DNA of 50,323 nucleotides from Nitrososphaerota archaeon. GTDB taxonomy: Archaea; Thermoproteota; Nitrososphaeria; Conexivisphaerales; UBA164. Made by a program: the position numbers and the translations under genes. Position 1 is the stretch's first letter; each line of letters begins with the position of its first letter. Location: NCBI GenBank assembly GCA_009903795.1, contig WYER01000014.1:1-50323 (forward strand). Direction: 5' to 3'. The notes beneath the pieces were generated by a model. That model had not been told where the DNA came from and did no database searches. It worked only from the letters and a program-made list of their open reading frames with translations. Positions 1 through 9,600 of the stretch are shown piece by piece.

Positions 1-310
1 TTCAAAAGTATTATTTCGTGCTACTCTGACGTTAATAAGCACGAAATTGAATCTATCTTTATTGATGAAACTGAAAAACATTAACGGGAAGCTATGGTTA
101 ACATACGAACCCTAACTCAAAAGTTCCTAATCTTGCAAAGAATTATGGTATAAGACCGTTTACGCAGTGCTTTTTTGTACGATGATGTTTAATAGGTATA
201 GCATGTGGTATATGAAAAGAGTTTAAAGAAACTCATTGAAAGGATTAATTAATATGTAAAAAAGGATAGGAGCTTTTGAGAACGTAAGCAAAAAATTTTA
301 GTACGTAAAT
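1..310 (+). pseudogene. Decayed transposase remnant (possibly IS6-like)
   Basis: No intact gene lies in the first 490 bases. Frame 1 from base 1 reads through stops as a transposase-like segment: IFIDETE (about 55-75) resembles the first-aspartate region of a DDE transposase, and about 145-165 reads YGIRPFT. Similar debris with FIDKTE occurs near 19580. Stops and frame changes make this a dead fragment. The family assignment is a guess from the short motifs. Bases 311-455 hold nothing recognisable. Confidence 0.35.
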
Positions 311-456
311 AACTTTTCAAAGCCTTAAGTTCTTTTTTTATTATTAATCGGTTCAGCCCATTGTTAAATTATTAGCTATCTGAATATATTAAGTAATTTT
401 TTGATTACATAAGATAAAGGGGTCATAGCTTAAACGGCACCAGTTTTATTTAAAAA

Positions 457-469
457 GTATTTATATACA
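457..469 (+). promoter_or_regulatory. TATA box of the TBP gene
   Basis: A TTTATATA-type box is centred about 29 nt before the TTG start at 493. Archaeal transcription starts about 25-30 nt after the box centre, so the mRNA is probably leaderless or nearly so. This supports the TTG start, because no in-frame ATG and no Shine-Dalgarno sequence is present. Confidence 0.6.
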
Positions 470-492
470 GCTTTTTAAAATATATTAATGAA

Positions 493-1050
493 TTGCCTAA
501 AACTATAGCGTCAATAAGTATTGAAAATGTAGTAACTTCGGCTTCAGTAAATCAATCTATAGACCTTATTACAATAACAAGACTGTTTCCTGACGTAGAA
601 TATCATCCTGAACAGTTTCCAGGTCTCGTATTCAGGCTAAAATCTCCAAAAACAGCAACCCTAATATTCAGCTCGGGTAAAATGGTTTGTACTGGCGCTA
701 AAAGTGAAGCGCAAGCTAGGAAAGCTGTAGAAACAGTCGTTCAAAAGCTCAGGAAAGCAGGCATAGACATAAAGAACGAACCCATTATTGAGATACAGAA
801 CATCGTGGCATCTGCATCTCTTGGTGGAAAGATAAACCTTGAAAAGGCTGCTGAGGTTCTTGAACATACTATGTATGAGCCAGAGCAGTTCCCTGGTTTG
901 ATATATAGGATGGATGATCCCAAGACAGTGATACTTCTTTTTGCTAGTGGAAAGCTCGTTTGTACGGGTGCTAAAAAAGAGGAAGAAGTCTACAGGGCAG
1001 TTGAAAAGCTTCATGAAATTCTTGAAGAAAAAGGACTGATAAGGTACTGA
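493..1050 (+). CDS. tbp: TATA-box-binding protein (TBP)
   Basis: General archaeal transcription factor. It binds the TATA box and, with TFB, recruits RNA polymerase. The 185-residue protein is almost only the saddle-shaped core: two direct repeats, about residues 5-92 and 97-182. Each has an EQFPGL(V/I)(F/Y)R segment and an (F/A)SGK(M/L)VCTGAK segment, the hallmark of the family. The start is TTG at 493; the ATG at 488 is out of frame. It appears to be transcribed alone, and 46 bases separate it from the phosphate genes. The length is normal for archaeal TBP. The identification is secure. Confidence 0.97.
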   Translation: MPKTIASISIENVVTSASVNQSIDLITITRLFPDVEYHPEQFPGLVFRLKSPKTATLIFSSGKMVCTGAKSEAQARKAVETVVQKLRKAGIDIKNEPIIEIQNIVASASLGGKINLEKAAEVLEHTMYEPEQFPGLIYRMDDPKTVILLFASGKLVCTGAKKEEEVYRAVEKLHEILEEKGLIRY

Positions 1051-1096
1051 AATTTTTATAATAAGTTAATATAGTTCTTAGTTTTTATTTTTCAGT

Positions 1097-1780
1097 TTGG
1101 TGAACAGGTTGGTATCTTTTTCTTCCCTTATAGGTAGCGGCGAAAGAGAACTACTTCAGGGAATTTGTAACTATTATTCAAAATTAAGAGAAACGGTGCT
1201 GCTTTTTAAAGATTTTATGGCTCATGTAAGTTCCAGCGACGACTTGCAGGTTTATTATGATAAAATAAACAAAACTGAAACAGAAGCTGACGAAATTCAT
1301 GAAAAGTTGGCTGAGGCTATAGCTTCAGGGAGCTTTTTTTCTTACATAAGGGATGACTTTCTTGATCTTCTTGAGAAAATGGACTTTATGGCTGATTACT
1401 CAAAAGATGTAGCGAAAATGTTCTATGAATACAACGTATCAAGGCAGGCCCTTAATTTTCTATTTAAAGAAACGTTTTTTAACGATTTTGTACAGGCGAT
1501 CGTAGATACAGTAGATTCATTTGGCGTTGTATTATCTATGTTGAAAAAATCACCTCCTCATGAAATTTTGTTAAAAATAAAAGAAGTTGAAACCATGGAG
1601 GAAAAAGCTGACTTTATAAAGGATAAAACTCTCATAGAGCTTCACAACAAGGGGAGAAGCCTTGATGTTCTTGACATCATAACTTTAAGGGAAGCTATAA
1701 ACCTTATGGACAACATAGCAGATTCAGCTGAAGACAGTTCAGATATAATTATAAGGCTTATAGCAAAGGGATATAAATGA
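1097..1780 (+). CDS. DUF47 (PhoU-like) phosphate transport accessory protein
   Basis: A 227-residue all-helical protein of the DUF47/Pit-accessory family, distantly related to PhoU. Such proteins are regularly encoded directly before a PiT transporter and are thought to control it. The sequence is rich in amphipathic helices and acidic clusters (ETEADEIHEKLAEAI at about 60-75; EAINLMDNIADSAED near the C-terminus), the typical metal-binding E/D pattern. Its TGA overlaps the transporter ATG (ATGA), so the two are translationally coupled. The start is a TTG at 1097 followed directly by GTG, so the exact start is uncertain. Confidence 0.88.
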   Translation: MVNRLVSFSSLIGSGERELLQGICNYYSKLRETVLLFKDFMAHVSSSDDLQVYYDKINKTETEADEIHEKLAEAIASGSFFSYIRDDFLDLLEKMDFMADYSKDVAKMFYEYNVSRQALNFLFKETFFNDFVQAIVDTVDSFGVVLSMLKKSPPHEILLKIKEVETMEEKADFIKDKTLIELHNKGRSLDVLDIITLREAINLMDNIADSAEDSSDIIIRLIAKGYK

Positions 1781-2718
1781 ACCTCATAGGCTTGCTGGAT
1801 ATAGTGCTTCTTATCGTGCTTATCTACCTTTTTGGCCTGAACAACGGAGCCGTTTTTGAGGGCGGACTGGCTGGAAGCGCAGGTTTTAACTACAGCGTGG
1901 CTGCCATAACAGTAGGTCTTGGAATACTTCTAGGAACAATTTTGCAGGGAGAATATACTGCAAGCTATGCAAAAACTTTAGGGTCAATGTATGCAACCTA
2001 TGGTTTGCTTCTTCTTGTAATTCAGATATTTCTTTTTTATGCCTTCACTTTAGTTAATCTACCTTTGAGCATAACTCAATCTTTTGTTGGAGGCTGGCTT
2101 GCTATACTCATTGTTGAGGGCGTAAAACACATATCAGAAAATGTAAGCTGGCTATTTTTATGGTGGATAATTTCTCCTTTTATAGCTCTAGTTTTTTCAG
2201 CTGTGCTTCACAAAGCATTGAGACGCCTTCTTTTTAAGGTAAATATTTCAACACTTAGCCTCTTTATCAGAATTTCGGCACTGCTCACAGTTTTTTACAC
2301 TTCTTTTGTTCTTGGAGCCAATAACGTTGGTTTCATCGCTGGCGCTTACTCTTTGACCTATGCAGAGATAGCCATTCTTGCGGTTTTTGCTTCGTTAGGG
2401 GCCTTCAAGGCTGCCGGCATGTCAAAAGCTATTGGTGAAGATCTTATAGTTGTTGGCCCTATAGGAATAATAAGTGCTGTATTGGGTGGCGCAACAATAC
2501 TTCTTGTTCTTACATATCTTAAGTTGCCAGCTTCTCTCACAACTGTGACCATGGGTGGACTTATAGGTGTTGGTTTTTCTTCAAAGCCAAGGATATTTAA
2601 GACAGATTATCTGAGGTGGATTATTTTGAGCTGGGTCATAGCTTTTCTTCTAGGTTTTGCGACAGTTTATTTATCGCTCATCATCCTAAAGCCGTTCATC
2701 CCTTTTGCTTTAATGTAG
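1777..2718 (+). CDS. pitA: PiT-family inorganic phosphate permease
   Basis: Integral membrane phosphate transporter of the PiT (Pho-4) family, 313 residues with about nine to ten hydrophobic segments. Two family-type repeats are visible: an N-terminal FGLNNGA motif at about residues 19-25 and VLGANNVGF about residue 178, the inverted-repeat GAND/GANN signatures. It overlaps the DUF47 gene by 4 bases and has an AAAGGGAT Shine-Dalgarno-like sequence before the ATG. Its 3' end overlaps the convergent PUA gene by 23 bases. The usual GAND aspartate is Asn here, so substrate specificity is inferred from the family and the DUF47 partner. Confidence 0.9.
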   Translation: MNLIGLLDIVLLIVLIYLFGLNNGAVFEGGLAGSAGFNYSVAAITVGLGILLGTILQGEYTASYAKTLGSMYATYGLLLLVIQIFLFYAFTLVNLPLSITQSFVGGWLAILIVEGVKHISENVSWLFLWWIISPFIALVFSAVLHKALRRLLFKVNISTLSLFIRISALLTVFYTSFVLGANNVGFIAGAYSLTYAEIAILAVFASLGAFKAAGMSKAIGEDLIVVGPIGIISAVLGGATILLVLTYLKLPASLTTVTMGGLIGVGFSSKPRIFKTDYLRWIILSWVIAFLLGFATVYLSLIILKPFIPFALM

Positions 2719-3169
2719 TCAAATACTCAGAAACTGCAACCCAGAATTTATCGCCCTTTCTATGAACGTTCTTTACTACAATGCCTTTCTCAAGCTTTTC
2801 TATTTCGTTGCTATCATAAAGGGATAATCCGATGCAGATAACCTGTTTCCCAAATGTGACTTTAACTATCTTATCCTTCTTTACTCTTTCATCTATTTTT
2901 GTTACTCCAGGTCTCATTACTGAAGCACCATTAAGTATATGTTTTACAGCCCCTTCATCTACTGATATCTCTGGCAAAAGATCAACCCTTTTGTCTGCTA
3001 TAAAAGGCAGAAGTCTGTTCCCTGTGAGTATAAATATACCGTTACCTATCAAAACTTTTGAGTCCTTATCTATTGTGATAATTTTTTCTGGTTCAAAATC
3101 GAACCCCATTTCTTTTGCTTTATTTCTCAGCTCTTTTGCATCTTTTTTGCTAAGGTACTGTACATTCAA
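2696..3169 (-). CDS. PUA-domain RNA-binding protein
   Basis: A 157-residue archaeal protein with an N-terminal DUF1947-like region (LSKKDAKELRNKAK at the start) and a C-terminal PUA domain (about residues 78-152). The PUA core is visible in VDEGAVKHILNGASVMRPGV and the following KIVKVTFGKQVICIGLS. Proteins of this layout resemble the MCT-1/Tma20 group, which binds ribosomal or tRNA targets; the precise role in archaea is not settled. It is convergent with the phosphate permease and overlaps its last 23 bases. It is transcribed alone. Confidence 0.88.
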   Translation of the reverse strand: MNVQYLSKKDAKELRNKAKEMGFDFEPEKIITIDKDSKVLIGNGIFILTGNRLLPFIADKRVDLLPEISVDEGAVKHILNGASVMRPGVTKIDERVKKDKIVKVTFGKQVICIGLSLYDSNEIEKLEKGIVVKNVHRKGDKFWVAVSEYLTTLKQKG

Positions 3170-3267
3170 GCTTTAGAAAGTTAGCTTATAGACAAATAAA
3201 TCTTTTTCTTAAAACATTAATGGAAAAAGTAGAGCTATAAAAATCGCTCAACGGTTAAAAATTATAC

Positions 3268-3392
3268 AGTACTCCCGCAGGTAATAACATTCCATAACAA
3301 TTAGAGAGGTAATTGATGATTTTTTTGTTTTTGATTAACTATTGGCTTAATGTCATATAGCTTTGTTTTGAGTCAAATTTTAGTCACTAGCT
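3268..3392 (+). repeat. Dispersed intergenic repeat, copy A
   Basis: About 120 bases beginning ACTCCCGCAGG and running through a TTTTTTGTTTTTGATTAACT core to TTTGAGTCAAATTTTAGTC. It matches, with substitutions and small gaps, sequences at 31955-32065 (same strand) and 19800-19935 (opposite strand). All three copies are intergenic and have no ORF. They may be a non-autonomous transposon or a transposon end. The exact limits are approximate. Confidence 0.65.
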
Positions 3393-3419
3393 AATAAATC
3401 AAGATAGGGACCTTATATT

Positions 3420-3700
3420 AGCTTATTTAATTTCTTATTCAGGAGGCCCCTGTCTGCTTATTATTTTCATTTCAACAATATGCTTGAAATATGCAGTCAT
3501 ATCTTGAACTCCAACCCGCTTTGTTTCCATACTATATAGTTCTTCTCAAACAAATACTAAATTTGAGCAGATTCAAAAATCTTTGAATTGCTTGCAAAGT
3601 TTATCCCAAGGTTATCTTTCAAAGTTTTATAGCAGAATTTATAGAGCTCACCAATTTCATGTTTAGTCTCATTAGTTTATGCGCTAAAAACGTTAAAACA
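3420..3700 (-). pseudogene. Degenerate coding remnant, probably transposase
   Basis: Read on the minus strand, about 3690-3560 gives an open stretch with protein-like composition (HEIGELYKFCYKTLK then DNLGINFAS), followed by stops and frame changes down to about 3430. It sits between repeat copy A and the IS5-like element, in a region made up of mobile debris. The segment loosely resembles the helical N-terminal part of OrfB-type transposases, but no catalytic motif is visible. The family is uncertain. Confidence 0.3.
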
Positions 3701-3765
3701 GATTGTTCATAATAAATTTCCTCCGCAGGGTGAAATTTTATACTTGCGGAAAAACTAATTATAAA

Positions 3766-4775
3766 TGCTGTGTTGAATAATTATTTTATAGCGCGGCTGT
3801 CAATTTCTTGCTTATGAACTCAAAAGACAGCCGCAATAATAACAAAAGATGGGGTAATAAGTTTATAGACAAAAGGAACTGGAAAGTTACAATGAAGAGC
3901 TTGTAATAAGAGGCGAGTTTTTGCTGCCGATAGATATGTTTGACAACTGGTATGAAGAATTGGATAAGATAAATGAGGGCAAGAAAGGTAGGCCATATGA
4001 ATTTCCTGAATCTTTTATAAAAATCCAGGCTTTATAGCATCAGTGTTGGTTAAAGGGGACTTGAAAGATGCTTGATACCTTACCATGATGATTACACAAC
4101 CATATGGCAAAGAGTACATGACATGAGGCCTGAAATAAGGCTACCAACTTACGATGTTGAAGCTGGTTCAGACGGAACTGGGTTTAAGACTGGCAACGCT
4201 GGCGAGTACAGGACTTATGTTTACGGAAAAATAATGAGAAAGTACGTTAAAGTAATAATAACTGCTGACGTGAGGACTAAGAAGCTGATTGCTGTTGACG
4301 CTAAGATAGGCGAAATATCTGAGCCAAAGGTAGCTGTGAAACACATAGAGCTGTTAAAAGAGAAAGGGATAAAGCTGAAGAAGTTCTACGGAGATTGTGC
4401 ATATGACACTAATGAAATATTCAATTCAATAGGCGATGCAGAATCAGCTATAAAATAAGGAAGAACGCTACAACTTATCGTTGTAAAGGAAGGAGGAGAA
4501 GACAAGAGGTTAGGGAGTATATAAAGCTAGGCTATAAAAAATGGGCAAAGAAAGTTAAGTATGGCGTTAGGTGGGCTATAGAAGGGATATTCTCATCTAT
4601 AAAGAGAAAGTTTAGAGAAGACCTTAAGGCAAGAAGCGTAATTGGTTTGCTAGCGGAAGCTATGCAAAAAGTTTGGGCATACGATGTAATGGTCAATTAT
4701 GCTAAGAACGCAATGCTAATGGCATGATCAATTAAAGCTTATTGGTTAAGATAAAAAGAATTATTCAACACAGCA
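3766..4775 (+). mobile_element. IS5-like insertion sequence with 17-bp inverted repeats and 9-bp target duplication
   Basis: The ends are TGCTGTGTTGAATAATT at 3766 and its reverse complement ending at 4775, identical for 17 bases and similar for several more. Immediately outside are identical 9-bp direct repeats AATTATAAA at 3757-3765 and 4776-4784, the target-site duplication. The element is 1010 bp and encodes one DDE transposase in the plus direction. The perfect target duplication and near-perfect inverted repeats suggest a fairly recent insertion, although the transposase is now broken. Confidence 0.9.
3838..4727 (+). pseudogene. Frameshifted IS5-family DDE transposase
   Basis: Fragments in different frames together make one transposase. 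The N-terminal part (about 3840-4030) reads RWGNKFIDKRNWK and KKGRPYEFPESFIK. The central part (4072-4458, from DDYTTIW) carries the first catalytic Asp in AGSDGTG and the second in YGDCAYDT. The C-terminal part (about 4450-4727, shifted frame) carries the Glu in RWAIEGIFSSIKRKF. Breaks lie near 3895, near 4035-4070, and at about 4455, where the frame moves beside an ATAAAATAA run. The DDE triad is complete, but no single frame covers it. Movement would need trans-acting transposase or frameshifting. Confidence 0.85.
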
Positions 4776-4790
4776 AATTATAAAAATTAA

Positions 4791-4800
4791 TTTAAATATA
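4791..4800 (+). promoter_or_regulatory. TATA box of the DUF763 gene
   Basis: TTTAAATATA is centred about 26 nt before the GTG start at 4822, consistent with a leaderless transcript. It lies just outside the right target-site duplication of the IS5-like element, so the insertion left the core promoter intact but displaced anything further upstream. Confidence 0.5.
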
Positions 4801-4821
4801 AGTTGGCTTAAATCAATTATA

Positions 4822-5880
4822 GTGATAAAAGGAACAGCAGATCTTCCCCTCCACTGGGGCAAGGCTCCAGAATGGCTTTACAAAAAAATGGTCGTTCTAG
4901 CAGGACAGATAGCTTACTTGATAGTTGAGGATAAGGGTAAAGACGAATTTTTAAAAAAGATATCAGATCCTTTCTGGTTTCAGGCCTTCGGTTCTGTACT
5001 TGGGTTTGACTGGCACAGCAGCGGCCTTACAACAGTTACGATGGCCGCTCTGAAAGAAGCTCTAAACAGAAATGAAATAGGCATAAAAGTGGCTGGTGGG
5101 AAAGGTTCCGCAGAAAAAATTCCTGCAGAAATTATAAAGATAAGCGAAACGTTCAACCTTAACGGAGAAACTTATGTAAAATTTAGCAGGCTTTCCGCAA
5201 AGGTTGATGGTGTTGCTGTACAGGACGGTTACTCAATATACCAGCACTGGTTTATCATCTCTGAAAATAAAAGTTGGGCTGTTATACAACAGGGGCTTAA
5301 CGAGGAAAAAGGATATGCAAGAAGGTACCACATAACCGGGGATGATAAAAAAGATATGCTCAACGATCCTCATTCTGGAATAGCTGCGCTAGATCCTAAC
5401 AGGAAGATTCTCAACCTCGCAACAAAAGAATCAGAGGAAAACAGAAAAGCAACGCTTGAAATGTTGACAGCCGGAAGAGGGTTAGACAGCTACATTTATG
5501 GGGTAAAATCCTTGCACCTTGAGAGGTTTTTTGATAAACGCCTTATGAAAATAATCAGCAAAATTAATCCTTCAACTTATGAGGAACTTCTTCTTACAAA
5601 AGGTATTGGCGCAAAGGCAGTAAGGGCTCTTGCACTTACTGCAGCAGTTATATACGGAACAGAACCATCGTACAAGGACCCTGCTGTTTTTTCCTTCGCT
5701 CATGGAGGTAAAGATGGTGTGCCTTATCCTGTTGATCGAGCACTTTATGAAACCACAATAAAATACCTGCAAGAAGTTATAGAAGGTTTAGATACAGATC
5801 AGGAAGATAAAAAGAAAATGCTCAAACGATTATCTTCAAACACGTGGTTAAATCTCACTTTAAAAGATCTAAGAATTTAA
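4822..5880 (+). CDS. DUF763 domain protein
   Basis: A 352-residue member of the DUF763 family, common in archaea and some thermophilic bacteria. The family signature is clear: an N-terminal GTADLPLHWGKAPEWL followed by FWFQAFGSVLGFDWHSSGLTT (residues about 51-71), and later a stretch near 255-300 with LLTKGIGAKAVRALAL. That segment looks like a helix-hairpin-helix DNA-binding motif, followed by FAHGGKDGVPYPVD. This makes a nucleic-acid role plausible, but the function is unknown. GTG start, with a TATA-like box 26 nt upstream. An IS5-like element sits directly upstream. Confidence 0.88.
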   Translation: MIKGTADLPLHWGKAPEWLYKKMVVLAGQIAYLIVEDKGKDEFLKKISDPFWFQAFGSVLGFDWHSSGLTTVTMAALKEALNRNEIGIKVAGGKGSAEKIPAEIIKISETFNLNGETYVKFSRLSAKVDGVAVQDGYSIYQHWFIISENKSWAVIQQGLNEEKGYARRYHITGDDKKDMLNDPHSGIAALDPNRKILNLATKESEENRKATLEMLTAGRGLDSYIYGVKSLHLERFFDKRLMKIISKINPSTYEELLLTKGIGAKAVRALALTAAVIYGTEPSYKDPAVFSFAHGGKDGVPYPVDRALYETTIKYLQEVIEGLDTDQEDKKKMLKRLSSNTWLNLTLKDLRI

Positions 5881-5936
5881 TTAAACTTCCCTGTTGAATC
5901 ATACCATTAATTTGTAAAAACAATAAAGGTGTTGTC

Positions 5937-6050
5937 AAAAAGATGACAAACCTCGCTCTTACCAGGAACTTAAAGAGGGCCAGATAAAAGCTTTAACCAT
6001 TTTTTTATGACAAAGAACACTCCAGGCCATTCAGCACAAGTAGAGGTCAG
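5937..6050 (+). mobile_element. Degenerate IS605-derived mini-element (no transposase)
   Basis: The left part AAAAAGATGACAAACCTCGCT matches the left ends of the TnpB elements elsewhere in this window (compare the stretch next to 25056, reversed, and the one from 43877). The right part ends GAGGTCAG at 6050, like their right ends. Between them there is only about 70 bases with a weak hairpin and no ORF. It ends 3 bases before the stop codon of the convergent ECF S-component gene. It is too degraded to be certain. Confidence 0.4.
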
Positions 6051-6053
6051 TTT

Positions 6054-6584
6054 TTATCCAGTCCTGCTTTTGATCTTTTTATAAAGCACGTAAGCAATCA
6101 GAATCGAAAAGCTGTTTTGAATTATGTTAAATATTGCTGTAAGGATAATTACGCTTTCAAGTGGATTAAATCCAAAGAATTCGCTTACATAACTTAAAAA
6201 TCCAGGCATATAAAATTCTATCAAAACATAGTTGGCAAAAGTCATTACTACAACCCTAAGTAGTGTTGAAGTAATAAAAGACCCTATGAGCGATTTTTTA
6301 TACACTGGTGCTGCTCCAGCTATTCCTGAAGCCACTGCAAGGAACTTAAAAATAGGGCCTATCGGCACAAAGCTACCCAATCCCATCAGGACGATAGCTA
6401 GCAAGATGGAACCAACAAGAGCTGATTCTATTCCGTTATAAAAAAGAAGAAAGAAAATTGGTATCTCAGCTATATCAAAAGTAAGGTATGAAAGCAAAGG
6501 GAAAGGAACCTTTAAAGGAAGCGCTTCAAATATAACTGCTGCCGCTGAAAACACTGCTGTTATAGCAAGGTTTTTTTTGTTCAT
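6054..6584 (-). CDS. ECF transporter S component (RibU-like)
   Basis: A 176-residue membrane protein with about five to six hydrophobic helices. It is the substrate-binding S subunit of an energy-coupling-factor vitamin transporter. The early segment PLKVPFPLLSYLTFDIAEIP (about residues 23-42) is the conserved family region. The FD..EIP element is common in riboflavin-type S components, but the substrate is not proven. It would work with a shared T subunit (a candidate lies at 42696-43622) and ATPases that are not in this window. It is divergent from smc, and a mini-element lies at its 3' end. Confidence 0.8.
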   Translation of the reverse strand: MNKKNLAITAVFSAAAVIFEALPLKVPFPLLSYLTFDIAEIPIFFLLFYNGIESALVGSILLAIVLMGLGSFVPIGPIFKFLAVASGIAGAAPVYKKSLIGSFITSTLLRVVVMTFANYVLIEFYMPGFLSYVSEFFGFNPLESVIILTAIFNIIQNSFSILIAYVLYKKIKSRTG

Positions 6585-6657
6585 AAAAAATCTTTTCAGT
6601 TTGGTAATTTAAATTTTTTGGTACGTTACTAATTTTTTAGTAAATAACTTTTAATTA

Positions 6658-9600
6658 TTGCCCTTTAATAAAAAAGGTGTGGTATATATATTAAAGCTTG
6701 AGCTAAAAGGCTTCAAATCGTTTAGAGATCATACTACTCTAGAGTTTACCAAAGGTTTTAACGCTATAACTGGGAAAAACGGAAGCGGCAAATCAAACAT
6801 TCTTGATGCAATAAGATTTGCCCTAGGTTCCAACAGCCCGAAATCGTTAAGAGAGAGCCGAATGAGCAGGCTTATAAACGAAGGCTCAAGAAACAAGTTT
6901 GCAAGGGTCAGCATAACATTATCTAATGAAAACGGGTCCATTCCGGTAAATTCTGAAAAAGTTACTATAACGAGAGAGCTTATGGAAGACGGAACACAAA
7001 GGTATTTTTTAAACGGTAAAAGAATAACTAAAAACGCTATAGAAGATTTGCTTGCAGCAGCCTCAATCTCTTCTGATGGGCTTAATATAGTGCCGCAAGG
7101 TTCACTTAACACTATAGCTGACATGTCACCTTCAGACAGAATGCAACTTTTACAGGAAATAATAGGCATTAAAATGTATGATGAAAAGAAAGCAGAAGCT
7201 TTACAGAGGTTAAAGGAAGCTGACGAGCAGCTTGCTGTAACTTTTGCAAAGATGGACGAAAAAAGAGAAGTAATGGTAAAGCTTGAAACCGAAATGAACG
7301 AACTCTTAAGGTTAAACCTTATAAACGTAGAGATCGAAAGGTACAGAAAGGCCGTTCTCTTAAAGAGATTAGCGGAAATATCTGAAGAAAAGGAAAAACT
7401 CATCAGATCTATAGATGAAACGCAGAAAAAGTCAGATACCCTATCGAAGGAGCTTGATGGGCTTATTAAAATGCTTGAAGGTGGCGAATCTTCAAGGAAA
7501 TTCTATGAGGAGTACGCTGATGCAAAGAGCAGACTAAATTCAATATTATCTGAGCTACATTACATAGACCTCAACGTTAACTCTTACCTCGAGGAAGCCA
7601 AAAAGGCTTCCAGTGCTCTATCTGAGCTGAAAGAAATGATGAAAAGTCTTACCAACACCGAAGCTTCACTACAAACAGAGATAGCTTCAACGCAGAAAGA
7701 GTTAGATAAATTAAACAGGGAACTTTTGCAACTAAACGAGGAAATATCGAACTTGGAAGATAAGAAAGATAGTATTATAAAGTTGATAAATGAAAAAGAC
7801 AACTATCAGAGGAGACTATCTTCAGCGATTGAAAGGTTGATAAACGCAAGGATCAGGATCGAAAAAAACCTTGAATATTTGAAAGAGATGCTTACGAATG
7901 AAAAGCAAAGGCTTGAAAGCTATGAAACATTACTAAGAGCCCACGAGGAACTGAAAAGCAAAATAGAATCTATTCATTTTAACATGAATTCTGAAGAAAC
8001 TGCTGAATATATTTCAATGCTTGAGGAGCTAAAAAAAAGAAGACAAGAAATGATTAACGAAATAATAAAGGCAAACGACGTTCTGGTTAAAGCAATAGGC
8101 TATGCGACGGCTCACAAGATCCTTAAAAACATAAAGGAAAAAGACTATGAAGGTGAAATTTTGGATGCCGGTTTGTTTGAAGGTTACCTCGGGAGGCTTA
8201 GCGATATAATAAGACCAAAAGCGGGCTATGAACATCTGGTTAAATCGGTTCTGGAGTTTCTTAAAGATCCATTGATTTTTTCAAGTTTTAACGAAAAAAC
8301 GCTGGCTTTCCTGAAAAATTCTGGCAGAAAAAGGGCTGTATTTATTAGCGAAATTACAAAAAATCATCCATGCGAGGGATCTATAATTAAATATATTGAA
8401 TTTCCAGAAAAGTACAAAGAACTTGTTGAATATATTTTTGGCAGGATATGCATTAGTAAAGAGGACTGCTGTGAAGTATTTGTTCTAAAAGATGGCACAA
8501 TAATCTATAACGGAATGTACGAAATAGGACAAATAAACGCCTTAAAGTTAGACCTTAATAATTATGAAAAGAAGCTCAACAGGATAAAAGAAAGCATAAA
8601 CAAACTCACAGAGGTTCTTTCAAGGAGAACCCAAACAATCGCTGAGATATCAAACAAAATACTCGAATTAAAGCAAAAAACAGCTATGAAGAAAGATGAA
8701 CATTTTGAGAACCAAATAATAAAAGAAATTGAAGATGCAATAAAAAGTGAAGAAGAGGCATTACAAAAATACATTCAAGAGTTTAAGGAATTAAAAAATA
8801 TGCTTGAAAAAAAAGCATCAGAGATAAGCAAGTACGAAAACACAATACTCAAAATAAATGAAAAGGTAGAAATGATAAAGAACAAGCTTAAAAAAGCAGA
8901 AAGTTTAGATTTGAGCACATCTGAAGTGGAAACGAAGCTAAATGAAAGCTTAAAAAATAAAGAAAAACTAGAATTCATGATTTTAGAAAAGAAGAATAAA
9001 CTTAACGAGCTGAACTTGAGCTTAAGTTCTTTAAAAGAAAAAATTAACGCGACTTCTAACAGCATAGTTGAATTAGAGAAAAAAATTGAATACTATAAAA
9101 ACAAGATCTCCGAATTGTCAAACAGAAAGGAGTTTCTTGATAAAGAAAAAAAGGAACTCGAGTTTTATCTCAAAGATCTTGAACCAAGAGTTAAAATGCT
9201 CTCCGAAACTGAAACATCAAAAGAACAGCTTTCAAAGGAAAAGGATAAGCTGCTAAAAGAAATAAAGGATTTTAACCGGAAAGTAGAAAAGCTCAAGGTA
9301 GAACTTGACACCCTTATTTCTGAAGAAAACAGGCTCAAAGAAGAAATAGACTCAATAAAATATGAACCCTATGAACTTGTGGGTGATTATGAAACATTAA
9401 TATCTGGGCTAAAAGACGAAAAAGATTACCTTGAAACAAGAGTTAACAGGATGGCTGAGAAAGACTATACAGAGTATTACAGATCATACAAAGAAGCTTC
9501 AAACAGGAGAAATGAGCTTGAGAGGGATAGAGATGCCATATTAAAGTTCATCGAGGACATAGAAAAGCAGAAAAAGGAAGCTTTCATAAAATCTTTTGAA

